Shown: piece by piece, positions 16,447-25,300 of the stretch | How positions within the stretch are numbered: the stretch's first letter is position 1 | Layout of the letters: each line of letters starts with the position of its first letter | Source of the DNA: Streptomyces pyxinae | GTDB taxonomy: Bacteria > Actinomycetota > Actinomycetes > Streptomycetales > Streptomycetaceae | Reading direction: 5' to 3' | NCBI RefSeq assembly: GCF_024756275.1 | Contig: NZ_JANUGQ010000023.1 | Location: 1 to 64,000, forward strand | Length of the DNA: 64,000 nucleotides | Notes under the pieces: generated by a model | Seen by the model: only the letters and a program-made list of their open reading frames with translations | Databases searched by the model: none | Told to the model about the DNA's origin: nothing | Translations under genes and position numbers: made by a program

Positions 16447-19400
16447 CCGGGACGACGGCCGTGCCCCCGATCGGCCAGCCCCGGCCCGGCCACCGCACAC
16501 CTCCGGCCGGCCCGGACGGCCCAGCCCCTGACGGACCCGCCCGGGCCGATACCGGCGGCCCGGTCCCTGTCACCGGTACCGGCGGGCCGGTCCCCGGAGT
16601 GGGGCCCAACAGCCCGTGCCCTGAGGCGACTTCCGGTGGCGGCGTCCGTACTGCCGGACCCGGCGGATCCGCCCGTGCCGACCCCGGCGGCCCGGGCCCT
16701 GCCACCGCTCCCGCCGGGACCAATCGCCCAGCCCCCGGCACGAGTTCGGGTGACCGCGCCCCGGGGGACCGTACCGGCGGCACCGCATCGGGCGCGGTCT
16801 CCCCGCTGGCCGGGCGGGACCGGGAAGAGGCCCTGGTCACCGCCGTACTGCGGGAGCTGCGCCGGGGCCGGCCCGCCGTCGTCGAGGTGACCGGCCCGCC
16901 CGGGATCGGCCGCAGCGCGCTGCTGGACCGGGCCGCCGCCCTGGCCGCCCGGGCCGGTGTCCGGGTCGCCGCCGCCCAGGCCTGTCCGGAGGAGGCCGGA
17001 CGGCCGTACACCCTCGCCGACCGGCTGTACGGTGCCCTGGCGCGCAGCGGCCATCCGGCCGCCCCGCCGCCGCGCCGGGGCCCGGCGGAGCTGGAGCGTG
17101 CCGCCCTGTGCCGGCTCTTCCTCGCCGCCGCCCGCACCGAGCCGCTGCTCGTCGTCGTGGACGACCTCCAGTGGGCCGACCCGGCCTCCCTGCGGTGGCT
17201 GCAGGCCCTGGGCCGCCGGCTCGCGGGCACCCCGCTGGCACTGCTCACCGCGCGCGGCGACGCCACCCCCGCCGGGCCCGGCGACCGGATCACCCCCGGC
17301 CCGCTGGACGACGAGGACACCGTCGCCCGGCACACCCTCGCGCTCGGCCCGCTCCCGGACCCCGCCGCCGGCCGGCTCCTGGCCCTGGCCTGGCAGCCCC
17401 CGGCCGACCCCGCGTTCCTGGCCGCGGCGACCCGGGCCGGCGAGGGCAACCCCGCCCTGCTGCGCTCCCTCGTCACCCGGTTCGCCCGCCACGGCCGGCC
17501 GCCCACCGGCGAGCAGTTGCCCCGGCTCGCCGACTGCGCGGCGGAAGCCGTACGACACCGCACCCGGCACACCCTCGGGGTGCTGCCCGGTGAACTGCAC
17601 GGCGTTCTGCGGGTCATCGCGGCCGCCGGACCCGGCTGCTCCCGCGCCATGATCACCGCGCTCGACGGAACACCCGCGCCCGGCGCGCTCGCCCGGCTCG
17701 CGGGGACCGGGCTGCTCCTCCCCGGCGACCGGCCCGCCTTCCGGCACCCGGCCGCCGCCGAGGCCGTCCTGGCCGCCCTGAGCGTCCGGGACCGCGAGGA
17801 ACTCCACGCCCGTACGGCCGCGTTCGCCCACCGTACGGCCGCTCCCGACAGCGCGGTCGCCGGCATGCTGCTGGGTGCGCGGCCCATCGGCGCCGCCTGG
17901 GCCGCCGGGCTGCTGCGCGGCGAGGCCGTCCGGCACCGCGCCGCCGGACGACCGGCCCAGGCCGCCCGGTTGCTCCGGCGCGCGCTGTGCGAGCCCATGC
18001 CGTCCGCCCAGCACGCCGAGGCACTCACCGAACTCGCGGCGGCCGTCCTGCCCGCCGATCCGGAGACGGCCGACCGGCACCTGCGGCAGGTCCTGCTCGC
18101 CCCGGCCGCCGCCGGTGCCGGGCCCGCCTGGATCCGCGCCGCCGAACTCCTCGTGGCGCGCGGGGACATGGCCGCCGCCCAGCCGCTGATCGCCCGGGTT
18201 GCCGGGCGTGCCGCGCCGGACGACGCCGCCGCCCTGCGCGCCCTGTACTGGCTCGCCGAACAGAGCGAGCCGGAGGCCGTCCAGGACCCGGACGGCACCC
18301 AGGTCCCGCCGCTCCCGGCGCGGCCCGCCACGGCGGCGGAAGCCGCGGCCGCGGCCTGGCGCACCGCCCTGCGCGGCCACCACATCGGCCTCGCCCGGGA
18401 CCTGGCCCGTACCGCCCTCGATCCGGCCGCCCGCCGGGCCGTGCCACTTCTGCTCCAGGCGGCCGCCTGCCATGTCCTGGTGCTCAGCGGCGACCACGAG
18501 GAGGCCCGCACAGCACTCGACACCGTGCTGCTGGGCACCGCGCGGACGGACGCGCCCCCGGTGGCCGGGATGACCCTGCTCGTCATGGGGCTCGCCGAAC
18601 TGCGCCGGGGGCGGCCCGACGCCGCGTCGGAGGACCTGGAGCAGGCCCGGGAGATCATGCTCGGCCACGGCCGGAACCCCTTCCTCACCCCGGGACTGGT
18701 CGCCCTCGCCGCGCTGGTACGGCTGGAGCAGGGCCGCCCCGACGCGGCCGGCGAGCTGCTCGCCCCGGCCCATCCGTACGGCACCGCGGCCGGGCTGTCC
18801 GGGGCGCTGCTGCTCTACGCCCGGGGCCGCACCCGGCTGGCGTACGGCCACCGGGAGGAGGCCCTGACCGATCTGCTGGAGTGCGGGCGCCGGCTGCTCG
18901 CCCGGCAGGTGACCAACCCCGCCTTCCTGCCCTGGCGCCGGGCCGCCGCCTCCGCCTGCGACCCGGCGGCGGACGGGACCATGGCCGCCGCCCTTCTCGC
19001 CGAGGAGCAGGGCCTGATACGCGCCTGGGGCGCCCCCGGCCCCCCGGACGGCTCCCTGGACGACGGACCCCGGCCGCCCGCCCCGCCCGCCGCCCGGCTG
19101 CGAAGGGCCGGCCCCCCGCCGGACGCCGCCCCCTCCGGGTCCCGCGCCGTTCCCTTCGAGCTCCGTGCCGTTCCCTCCGGGCCCCGATCCGTGCGCTCCG
19201 AACCCCGTGCCGTCCCCGGTGACCGCCGGCCCGCCGCCCGGCCGGAGGGCGCCACCCCACCGGCGCCCCGGCGTCAACTGACCGGCGCTGAGCGGCGGGT
19301 GGCCGCCCTGGCCGCCGACGGCCTGCCCAACCGGGCCATCGCGGACCGGCTTTCGGTCACCCCGCGCACCGTCGAACTCCATCTGACCAGGACCTACCGC

Positions 19401-19469
19401 AAGCTGGGCATCCAGGGCCGGGCCGAACTGGCCGCCGCGCTGGAGCACCGACCGAAGGCGACACCATGA
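16443..19469 (+). CDS. LAL-family regulator 2, variant Walker A
   Basis: A 1008-residue LAL protein. The first ~118 residues are Pro/Gly/Thr-rich and poorly structured; the ATPase begins near SPLAGRDREEALV. The Walker A-like loop is GPPGIGRS at 151-158, again with Arg157 in place of Lys; the Walker B-like LLVVVDDLQWADP is intact. The C-terminal LuxR HTH (about 940-1000) includes GLPNRAIADRLSVTPRTVEL. A linker just before it holds imperfect SxRAVP-type repeats. The start overlaps the previous stop (GTGA at 16443) and the stop overlaps the next start (ATGA), so the three regulators should be made together. A later start that skips the low-complexity N-terminus cannot be excluded. Confidence 0.88.
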   Translation: MTGTTAVPPIGQPRPGHRTPPAGPDGPAPDGPARADTGGPVPVTGTGGPVPGVGPNSPCPEATSGGGVRTAGPGGSARADPGGPGPATAPAGTNRPAPGTSSGDRAPGDRTGGTASGAVSPLAGRDREEALVTAVLRELRRGRPAVVEVTGPPGIGRSALLDRAAALAARAGVRVAAAQACPEEAGRPYTLADRLYGALARSGHPAAPPPRRGPAELERAALCRLFLAAARTEPLLVVVDDLQWADPASLRWLQALGRRLAGTPLALLTARGDATPAGPGDRITPGPLDDEDTVARHTLALGPLPDPAAGRLLALAWQPPADPAFLAAATRAGEGNPALLRSLVTRFARHGRPPTGEQLPRLADCAAEAVRHRTRHTLGVLPGELHGVLRVIAAAGPGCSRAMITALDGTPAPGALARLAGTGLLLPGDRPAFRHPAAAEAVLAALSVRDREELHARTAAFAHRTAAPDSAVAGMLLGARPIGAAWAAGLLRGEAVRHRAAGRPAQAARLLRRALCEPMPSAQHAEALTELAAAVLPADPETADRHLRQVLLAPAAAGAGPAWIRAAELLVARGDMAAAQPLIARVAGRAAPDDAAALRALYWLAEQSEPEAVQDPDGTQVPPLPARPATAAEAAAAAWRTALRGHHIGLARDLARTALDPAARRAVPLLLQAAACHVLVLSGDHEEARTALDTVLLGTARTDAPPVAGMTLLVMGLAELRRGRPDAASEDLEQAREIMLGHGRNPFLTPGLVALAALVRLEQGRPDAAGELLAPAHPYGTAAGLSGALLLYARGRTRLAYGHREEALTDLLECGRRLLARQVTNPAFLPWRRAAASACDPAADGTMAAALLAEEQGLIRAWGAPGPPDGSLDDGPRPPAPPAARLRRAGPPPDAAPSGSRAVPFELRAVPSGPRSVRSEPRAVPGDRRPAARPEGATPPAPRRQLTGAERRVAALAADGLPNRAIADRLSVTPRTVELHLTRTYRKLGIQGRAELAAALEHRPKATP

Positions 19470-22219
19470 CACCTCTTCGCGGCCGGGACCGCGAACTCGG
19501 CCTGCTGACCTCGGCGCTGGCGGCGGCCCACCGGGGCGACGGCCGCCTGCTGGCCGTGACCGGCGGTCTCGGCAGTGGCAAGACCGCCCTGTTGCGGCGG
19601 CTGCCCCCGCTCGCCCGGCACCGTGGTCTGCGCGCCCTGACCGCCGGCTGCGCGCCGCAGGAACAGGACTTTCCCTTCGGCGTCGTGGGCCAGCTGCTCG
19701 ACCCGCTCCCGGGGCGCGGACCGCTCGATCTCGTCCCGGGACCCGACCGGTTCGCCGAACTCCTCTCCTTCGTCACCGACTTCAGCGCGGACCAGCCGCT
19801 GCTGCTCCTCGTGGACGACCTCCAGTGGGCCGACCCCGTCTCCCTGCGCTGGCTCACCCAGCTCGCCGGGCGGCTGCCGGACAGCCGTGCCGCCGTCGTC
19901 GTCAGCCTGCGGGAGGGCGAGCCGGGCGCGGACGCGCCACCGGTGCAGGCCTGTGTCGAACGCGCCGCTACCGTCGTCCACTTGGGCCCGCTCCCCACCG
20001 CCGCCGTGGCCGACATGGTCGCCGACCACCTGGGGCGGCCCGGTGAGCCCGGGGAGATCGCCGCGCGTCGGCGGGCATCGGGAGGCAATCCCCTCTTCCT
20101 CGCCGCGGCTCTGGCCAGCCGCCACCCGGACGAGCCGGCGGCCGGCCACGCCACCGCCGTACCGGAATCCCGGCCCGTCGCACTCCGCGAGCGCCTGGCC
20201 GTCGCCCTGCGCTCCCAGCCGGAACCGGTACGCCGGCTCGCCCGGGCCCTGGCCGTGCTCGACCAGGAGCCGGATCCGGTGACCGACCTCGAACTGGTCG
20301 GCCGGCTCGCCCGGCTCGACACCGCCGCCGGCGAGGCGGCGGCGCGTTCCCTGCGCCGCCTCGGCCTGCTCGCGGACGGCGACCCGCCGCGCTTCGCCCA
20401 CCCCGCGGTGCGGGAGGCCGCCGAGGAGTCGATGACGCCCGCCGAGTACGAGCACATCCATCTGCGTGCCGCGCGACTGCTGCACCACGGCGGCCACCCC
20501 GCCGAACGGGTCGCCGCCCACCTGCTCGCCGTCACCTCGTGCCACGCCGGCTGGACCGTCGAGGTGCTGCGGTCCGCCGCGACCGCCGCACGTCGGCGCG
20601 GCGCCCTGGAGGAGGCGGCCCGCTACCTGCGCCGGGCCCTGCTCGGTACGTCGCCGTCCGGCGCCGACCGGGCCGCCCTCCTGCTCGACCTGGCCGCGTC
20701 GGAGCGCGACCTCGATCCCCAGGCCGCCCTGCGCCACCTCTCCCAGGCGGTGCTGCTGCTGCCCACCCCCGCCGCCCGCGCGATCGCCGCCGCCCGTACC
20801 CCGCCCTCCCTGCTGGGCAGTTGCCCGCCGCCCTTCATCGACACCGTCGCCAAGGCGGCCGCCGATCTGGGCGACCCGGACACCCGCACCGGCGTCGAAC
20901 GCCAGGCCGCCCTGCGGCTGGAGGCCCGGCTGCGCCATGTCGCCGTCGCCGGACCGGGCGAACTGGACCAGTGCGCGGAGCGGCTGCGCGCCCTGGGCGA
21001 CACGCCCCCGATGGGCACCGCCGCCGAGCGCGAGCTGGCCACCGTACTGCTGCACGGCGCCACCGTCACCCAGCGGATGACCGCCGCCGAGGTCGCGTTC
21101 CGGGCCGACCGCCTCCTCCAGCACGAACCGGCCGCCCCCGGCCATGTCCACACCGCGCTGCCGCTGCTGTGCGGCGTGCTGGCGGCCGCCGAGTCACTGG
21201 ACGCCATCGGCCCCTGGCTGACGAGCGCCCGGGAACACGCCCGCCGGGACGGCGCCCCGGTGCCCCGGGCCGTGGTCGCCGCCGAACTCGCCCATGTCCT
21301 GCTCGCCCGGGGACGGCAGCAGGAGGCGAAGGCGCACGCCGAGGAGGCTCTCGCCCACGGCATGGCCGAGTGGGCCACGCTCTCCTCGATGACCGCCCTC
21401 GTCAGGGTCGCCGTGCAGAGCCGGGACACCGAGCTGGCCCGGCGGCTGCTCGGCCACCGCCGCGAGGCCGCCGACCACGACCACCGGCCCTCCCCGCTCC
21501 AGCTGCTGAGGGCCTGCGTCGCGACGGCCGGGGGAGACACGGCCACAGCTCTGGAGTACGTCCTCGACTGGGGCCGCTCGGCCGAGCGCGCCGAATGGCG
21601 CAACCCCGCCCTCTTCCCCTGGCGCACCTGGGCGGCCGGGCTGTACCACCGGCTCGGCCAGACCCGGCGGGCCCACGACCTCGCCGACGAGGAACACGAG
21701 CGGGCCGTGGCCTGGGGCACCCCCGGCGCCGTCGGACGCGCCCAGCGGGTCCGGGGCGCGATCACCGAGGGGGAGCGGGGCGTCGGGCTGCTGCGGGAGT
21801 CCGCCGAGCTGCTGCGCCGGTCGGTGAACGCCATGGAGGCGGCCCGCACCGAACTGCTCCTCGGCCGGCGGCTGCGGGCGTCCGGCCGGGACACCGAGGC
21901 GGAGGAGCGGCTGCGCCGCGCCCGTGACCTGGCGGTCGGCTGCGGCGTGTCCTGGATCGCGGACCAGGCGTGCCGGGAACTCACCGACCCGGCGGGCTCC
22001 CGGCGGCCGGCGGCCGTGGCGGCGCTCACCCGGGCCGAGCGCCGGGTCGCCGGCCTGGCCGCCCACGGAGTGCCCAACAAGCTCATCGCGGAGCGGCTCG
22101 AGGTGAGTTCGCGCGCCGTGGAGAAGCACCTCACCAGCGCCTATCGCAAGCTGCGGGTCGCCGGCCGGTCCGAACTGGCCGCGTTCTCCCCGCTGCTGCC
22201 CGGCCCGGCCGACGCCTGA
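19466..22219 (+). CDS. LAL-family regulator 3, canonical Walker A
   Basis: A 917-residue LAL regulator. Unlike its two upstream neighbours it has a full P-loop, GGLGSGKT at 33-40 with Lys39, plus a Walker B-like LLLLVDDLQWADP. The middle is helical and TPR-like, and the C-terminal LuxR HTH (about 850-910) includes GVPNKLIAERLEVSSRAVEKHL. It starts at an ATG overlapping the stop of LAL 2. If the set works like NysRI-III, this may be the only partner able to bind and hydrolyse ATP normally; that is inference. The next gene (cholesterol oxidase) is 373 bp away with its own promoter, so the LAL operon probably ends here. Confidence 0.92.
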   Translation: MTPLRGRDRELGLLTSALAAAHRGDGRLLAVTGGLGSGKTALLRRLPPLARHRGLRALTAGCAPQEQDFPFGVVGQLLDPLPGRGPLDLVPGPDRFAELLSFVTDFSADQPLLLLVDDLQWADPVSLRWLTQLAGRLPDSRAAVVVSLREGEPGADAPPVQACVERAATVVHLGPLPTAAVADMVADHLGRPGEPGEIAARRRASGGNPLFLAAALASRHPDEPAAGHATAVPESRPVALRERLAVALRSQPEPVRRLARALAVLDQEPDPVTDLELVGRLARLDTAAGEAAARSLRRLGLLADGDPPRFAHPAVREAAEESMTPAEYEHIHLRAARLLHHGGHPAERVAAHLLAVTSCHAGWTVEVLRSAATAARRRGALEEAARYLRRALLGTSPSGADRAALLLDLAASERDLDPQAALRHLSQAVLLLPTPAARAIAAARTPPSLLGSCPPPFIDTVAKAAADLGDPDTRTGVERQAALRLEARLRHVAVAGPGELDQCAERLRALGDTPPMGTAAERELATVLLHGATVTQRMTAAEVAFRADRLLQHEPAAPGHVHTALPLLCGVLAAAESLDAIGPWLTSAREHARRDGAPVPRAVVAAELAHVLLARGRQQEAKAHAEEALAHGMAEWATLSSMTALVRVAVQSRDTELARRLLGHRREAADHDHRPSPLQLLRACVATAGGDTATALEYVLDWGRSAERAEWRNPALFPWRTWAAGLYHRLGQTRRAHDLADEEHERAVAWGTPGAVGRAQRVRGAITEGERGVGLLRESAELLRRSVNAMEAARTELLLGRRLRASGRDTEAEERLRRARDLAVGCGVSWIADQACRELTDPAGSRRPAAVAALTRAERRVAGLAAHGVPNKLIAERLEVSSRAVEKHLTSAYRKLRVAGRSELAAFSPLLPGPADA

Positions 22220-22299
22220 CGGACGGCACGGGCCCGTCCCGAACCCGGACCCGCGCGCGGGCGCCGCTCGGACCGACGCGCGCGTCCCGTGCGGCGCGC

Positions 22300-22390
22300 G
22301 GCCACCGTCCGGACCGGGCGTGGCCACCGTCCGGACCGGGCGTGGCCACCGTCCGGACCGGGCGCGGCCACCGTCCCGACCCGGGCGCGG
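22300..22390 (+). repeat. 22-bp tandem repeat between LAL 3 and the cholesterol oxidase gene
   Basis: Copies of a 22-bp unit (GGCCACCGTCCGGACCGGGC plus two bases) start at 22300, 22322, 22344 and 22366; the last is diverged. The copies are directly adjacent, so this is a minisatellite and not a CRISPR. It lies 90-180 bp upstream of the cholesterol oxidase promoter. Confidence 0.85.
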
Positions 22391-22479
22391 ACCGAACCGT
22401 ACCGCCGTGCCCCGTACCGCCGGTAACCGAACCCCCGCACCGGCACCCACAGGGTTAGTCCGCCCCGTCCCGATCTTCG

Positions 22480-22509
22480 TTGACACCCTTGACGCGGCCT
22501 CCGTACGGT
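22480..22509 (+). promoter_or_regulatory. Predicted sigma70-type promoter of the cholesterol oxidase gene
   Basis: A perfect -35 TTGACA (22480-22485) and TACGGT (22504-22509) are separated by 18 nt. The start site would be near 22516, about 77 nt before the GTG start. No PimM-type box was found next to it. Confidence 0.6.
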
Positions 22510-22592
22510 CCATGTCGCCCCGGGCCGTGCCGCCCCGGCCGGGCCGACCCTTCCCCCCACCGTTCCTCTCCCCGAAGCTCAGGAGACACAGC

Positions 22593-24233
22593 GTGGTAGC
22601 TCATCAGCCCCTCTCCCGCCGCCGCATGCTCGGCCTGGCGGCACTGGGCGCCGCCGCCCTCACCGGCCGGACCACGATCAGCGCCGCCCCGGAGGCGGCC
22701 GCGGCCACCCGCGCCGGCGGATCCGGAGGCACGTTCGTCCCCGCCGTGGTGGTCGGCACCGGCTACGGCGCGGCCGTCTCCGCGCTGCGCCTCGGTGAGG
22801 CGGGAGTCCCCACGCTGATGCTGGAGATGGGCCGGCTGTGGAACCAGCCCGGCCCGGACGGCAAGGTCTTCTCCGGGATGCTCACCCCCGACAAGCGCTC
22901 CAGCTGGTTCAAGACCCGTACCGAGGCCCCGCTCGGCTCCTTCCTCTGGCTCGACCTCGCCAACCGGGACATCGAGCCGTACGCGGGCGTCCTGGACCGG
23001 GTCAACTTCGACCAGATGTCCGTGTACGTGGGACGCGGGGTCGGCGGCGGCTCACTCGTCAACGGCGGCATGGCGGTCACCCCCCGCCGGTCGTACTTCG
23101 AGGAGGTGCTGCCCCAGGTGGACGCCGCCGAGATGTACGGCACGTACTTCCCGCGCGCCAACTCCACCCTCCGGGTCAACAACATCGACCCGGGCTGGTT
23201 CGAGCGGACCGAGTGGTACCAGTTCGCGCGGGTCTCCCGGGAGCAGGCCGCCAAGGCGGGGCTGGGCACCACCTTCGTGCCCAATGTCTACGACTGGGAC
23301 TACATGCGCCGCGAGGCGGACGGCACGGTGCCCCGGTCCGCGCTGGACGCCGAGGTCATCTACGGCAACAACCACGGCAAGGTCTCGCTCGACAAGAGCT
23401 ATCTGGCGGCCGCCCTGGGCACCGGCAAGGTCACCATCGAGACCCTGCACCAGGTCAGGACCATCCGCCGGCAGCAGGACGGCACCTATCTGCTGACCGT
23501 CGAGCAGAAGGACGCCGAGGGCACGCTGCTGGCGACCAAGGAGATCTCCTGCCGTCACCTCTTCCTCGGCGCCGGCAGCCTCGGCTCGACCGAACTGCTG
23601 CTGCGGGCCCGGGAGACCGGCACCCTGCCGGACCTGAGCTCCGAGATCGGCGGGGGCTGGGGCCCCAACGGCAACATCATGACCGCCCGCGCCAACCACA
23701 TGTGGAACCCCACGGGCACCAAGCAGTCGTCGATCCCGGCCCTCGGCATCGACGACTGGGACAACCCCGACGCCCCGGTCTTCGCCGAGATCGCCCCCAT
23801 GCCGGCGGGCCTGGAGACCTGGGTCAGTCTCTACCTGGCCATCACCAAGAACCCCCAGCGCGGCACCTTCGTCTACGACGCCGCCAAGGACCGCGCCGAC
23901 CTGCGCTGGACCCGGGAGCAGAACGCGCCCGCGGTCGCCGCCGCGAAGGCGCTGTTCGACCGGGTCAACAAGGCCAACACCACGATCTACCGGTACGACC
24001 TCTTCGGCAAGCAGCTCAAGGCGTTCGCTGACGACTTCTGCTATCACCCGCTCGGCGGTTGTGTGCTCGGCAAGGCCACCGACAACTACGGTCGGGTCAG
24101 CGGGTACGAGAACCTCTACGTGACCGACGGCTCGCTCATCCCCGGCAGCATCGGCGTCAACCCGTTCGTGACCATCACGGCGCTGGCGGAGCGGAACGTC
24201 GAGCGCGTCATCAAGGAGGACGTCAAGAAGTAG
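22593..24233 (+). CDS. pteG: Secreted cholesterol oxidase, PimE/PteG-like
   Basis: A 546-residue FAD-dependent GMC-type oxidase, the same precursor length as the classical Streptomyces cholesterol oxidase. The N-terminus has a twin-arginine signal (SRRRMLGLAALGAAAL) for Tat export. FAD is bound through VVVGTGYGAAV; the catalytic residues known from the family are present as Glu in VFAEIAPMP, His in YHPLGGC and Asn in GVNPFVT. It oxidises and isomerises 3-beta-hydroxysterols. In the pimaricin cluster PimE is required for polyene production and is thought to act as a signalling protein, and the same is plausible here. The GTG at 22593 follows AGGAGA. A strong hairpin ends the gene. Confidence 0.95.
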   Translation: MVAHQPLSRRRMLGLAALGAAALTGRTTISAAPEAAAATRAGGSGGTFVPAVVVGTGYGAAVSALRLGEAGVPTLMLEMGRLWNQPGPDGKVFSGMLTPDKRSSWFKTRTEAPLGSFLWLDLANRDIEPYAGVLDRVNFDQMSVYVGRGVGGGSLVNGGMAVTPRRSYFEEVLPQVDAAEMYGTYFPRANSTLRVNNIDPGWFERTEWYQFARVSREQAAKAGLGTTFVPNVYDWDYMRREADGTVPRSALDAEVIYGNNHGKVSLDKSYLAAALGTGKVTIETLHQVRTIRRQQDGTYLLTVEQKDAEGTLLATKEISCRHLFLGAGSLGSTELLLRARETGTLPDLSSEIGGGWGPNGNIMTARANHMWNPTGTKQSSIPALGIDDWDNPDAPVFAEIAPMPAGLETWVSLYLAITKNPQRGTFVYDAAKDRADLRWTREQNAPAVAAAKALFDRVNKANTTIYRYDLFGKQLKAFADDFCYHPLGGCVLGKATDNYGRVSGYENLYVTDGSLIPGSIGVNPFVTITALAERNVERVIKEDVKK

Positions 24234-24339
24234 GAGAGGACGTCAAAGCAAGAGCAAGAGCAAGAGCGAGAGGCAGGGCCGCATCCCCGCCCGCTGAACC
24301 GGCCCGGTCCGGATTCCACCGAACCGGGACGATCCGGGC

Positions 24340-24381
24340 CCGACTCCACCGGGCCGGGTCGGACGGGCCCGGTGGAGTCGG
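24340..24381 (+). terminator. Strong hairpin after the cholesterol oxidase gene
   Basis: Perfect 16-bp arms (CCGACTCCACCGGGCC and its complement) flank a 10-nt loop. The hairpin begins 107 bp after the stop and ends about 30 bp before the thioesterase start, close to its ribosome binding site, so it could act as a terminator or attenuator. No T-run follows. Confidence 0.75.
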
Positions 24382-24411
24382 TCCGCCCCGGCACCGGAAA
24401 GGAACGACTCC

Positions 24412-25188
24412 GTGAACTCCCCGCTCACCGAGGGCACCGAGGACAACGGCCGCTGGATCCGCAGGTTCCACCCGCGCCCCGACAGCCGTGTCCGGCTGGT
24501 CTGCCTCCCCCACGCGGGCGGCTCGGCCAGCTTCTACTTCCCGCTCTCCCGGGCCATGCCCGCCACCGTGGAGGTGCTCTGCGTGCAGTACCCGGGCCGC
24601 CAGGACCGCCGCACCGAACCGCTGCTGGACTCCGTACCGGCGCTCGCGGACCAGGTGTACGAGGCCCTGCTGCCCTGGACCGACCGGCCGCTCGCGCTGT
24701 TCGGCCACAGCATGGGCGCCTCCCTCGGCTACGAGGTCGCCCGGCGCCTGGAGCGGCGGCGGGACTTCGTGCCCACCGCTCTCTTCGCCTCCGGTCGCCG
24801 CGCCCCGTCCGCGTACCGCGCGGAGACCGTGCATCTGCGCGACGACGACGGCCTGGTCGAGGAGATGCGCGAGCTCAGCGGCACCGACCCCCAGCTGCTG
24901 GGCGACGAGGAGCTGCTGCGCATGATCCTCCCGGCCATCCGCGCCGACTACCGCGCCGCCGAGACCTACACCTGGGAGCCCGGTCCGCCGCTGCGCTGCC
25001 CCGTCACGAGCCTGATCGGTGACGACGACCCCAAGGTCACCAGGGACGAGGCCGCCGCCTGGTCGGCCCACACCGAAGGACCCTTCGCCCTGGAGGTCTT
25101 CCCCGGCGGCCACTTCTTCCTGGCCCGGCACCAGCCGGAGATCGTCCGTCTCCTGACCACCGGCCTGGAGACACCGGAACGCGTCTGA
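24412..25188 (+). CDS. pteH: Type II (editing) thioesterase
   Basis: A 258-residue alpha/beta hydrolase of the type II thioesterase family, which removes aberrant acyl groups from PKS carrier proteins. The nucleophile motif is GHSMG with Ser100; the Asp of GDDDPKVT and the His of GGHFF complete the triad. The typical N-terminal LPHAGGSASFYFPLS and QYPGRQDR segments are present. It is the last gene of the polyene cluster in the order known for filipin (PteH). The GTG at 24412 has AAAGGA about ten bases upstream. It sits just behind a strong hairpin, so its expression may rely on read-through. Confidence 0.92.
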   Translation: MNSPLTEGTEDNGRWIRRFHPRPDSRVRLVCLPHAGGSASFYFPLSRAMPATVEVLCVQYPGRQDRRTEPLLDSVPALADQVYEALLPWTDRPLALFGHSMGASLGYEVARRLERRRDFVPTALFASGRRAPSAYRAETVHLRDDDGLVEEMRELSGTDPQLLGDEELLRMILPAIRADYRAAETYTWEPGPPLRCPVTSLIGDDDPKVTRDEAAAWSAHTEGPFALEVFPGGHFFLARHQPEIVRLLTTGLETPERV

Positions 25189-25300
25189 CCACCGGCGCGG
25201 CGGGGGAGTTCCGGGGCCGGGCCTCTACCTCTGGTTGGAGACGGTTCTCCCTCTTCGGCCCGAGGGGAGCGGGAGCCCCCCGCCGTAGGCTCGGAGCATC

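Noticed and set aside
13906..19472. Minus-strand open frames of 705, 809 and 1035 codons opposite the LAL genes
   Set aside because: Shadows of clear LAL proteins with Walker and HTH motifs on the plus strand.
22300..22390. CRISPR array
   Set aside because: The repeat copies are contiguous with no unique spacers, and no cas genes are present.
25189..25300. Insertion sequence or integration site at the cluster end
   Set aside because: No transposase, integrase, tRNA or flanking repeats were visible where the polyene genes end.
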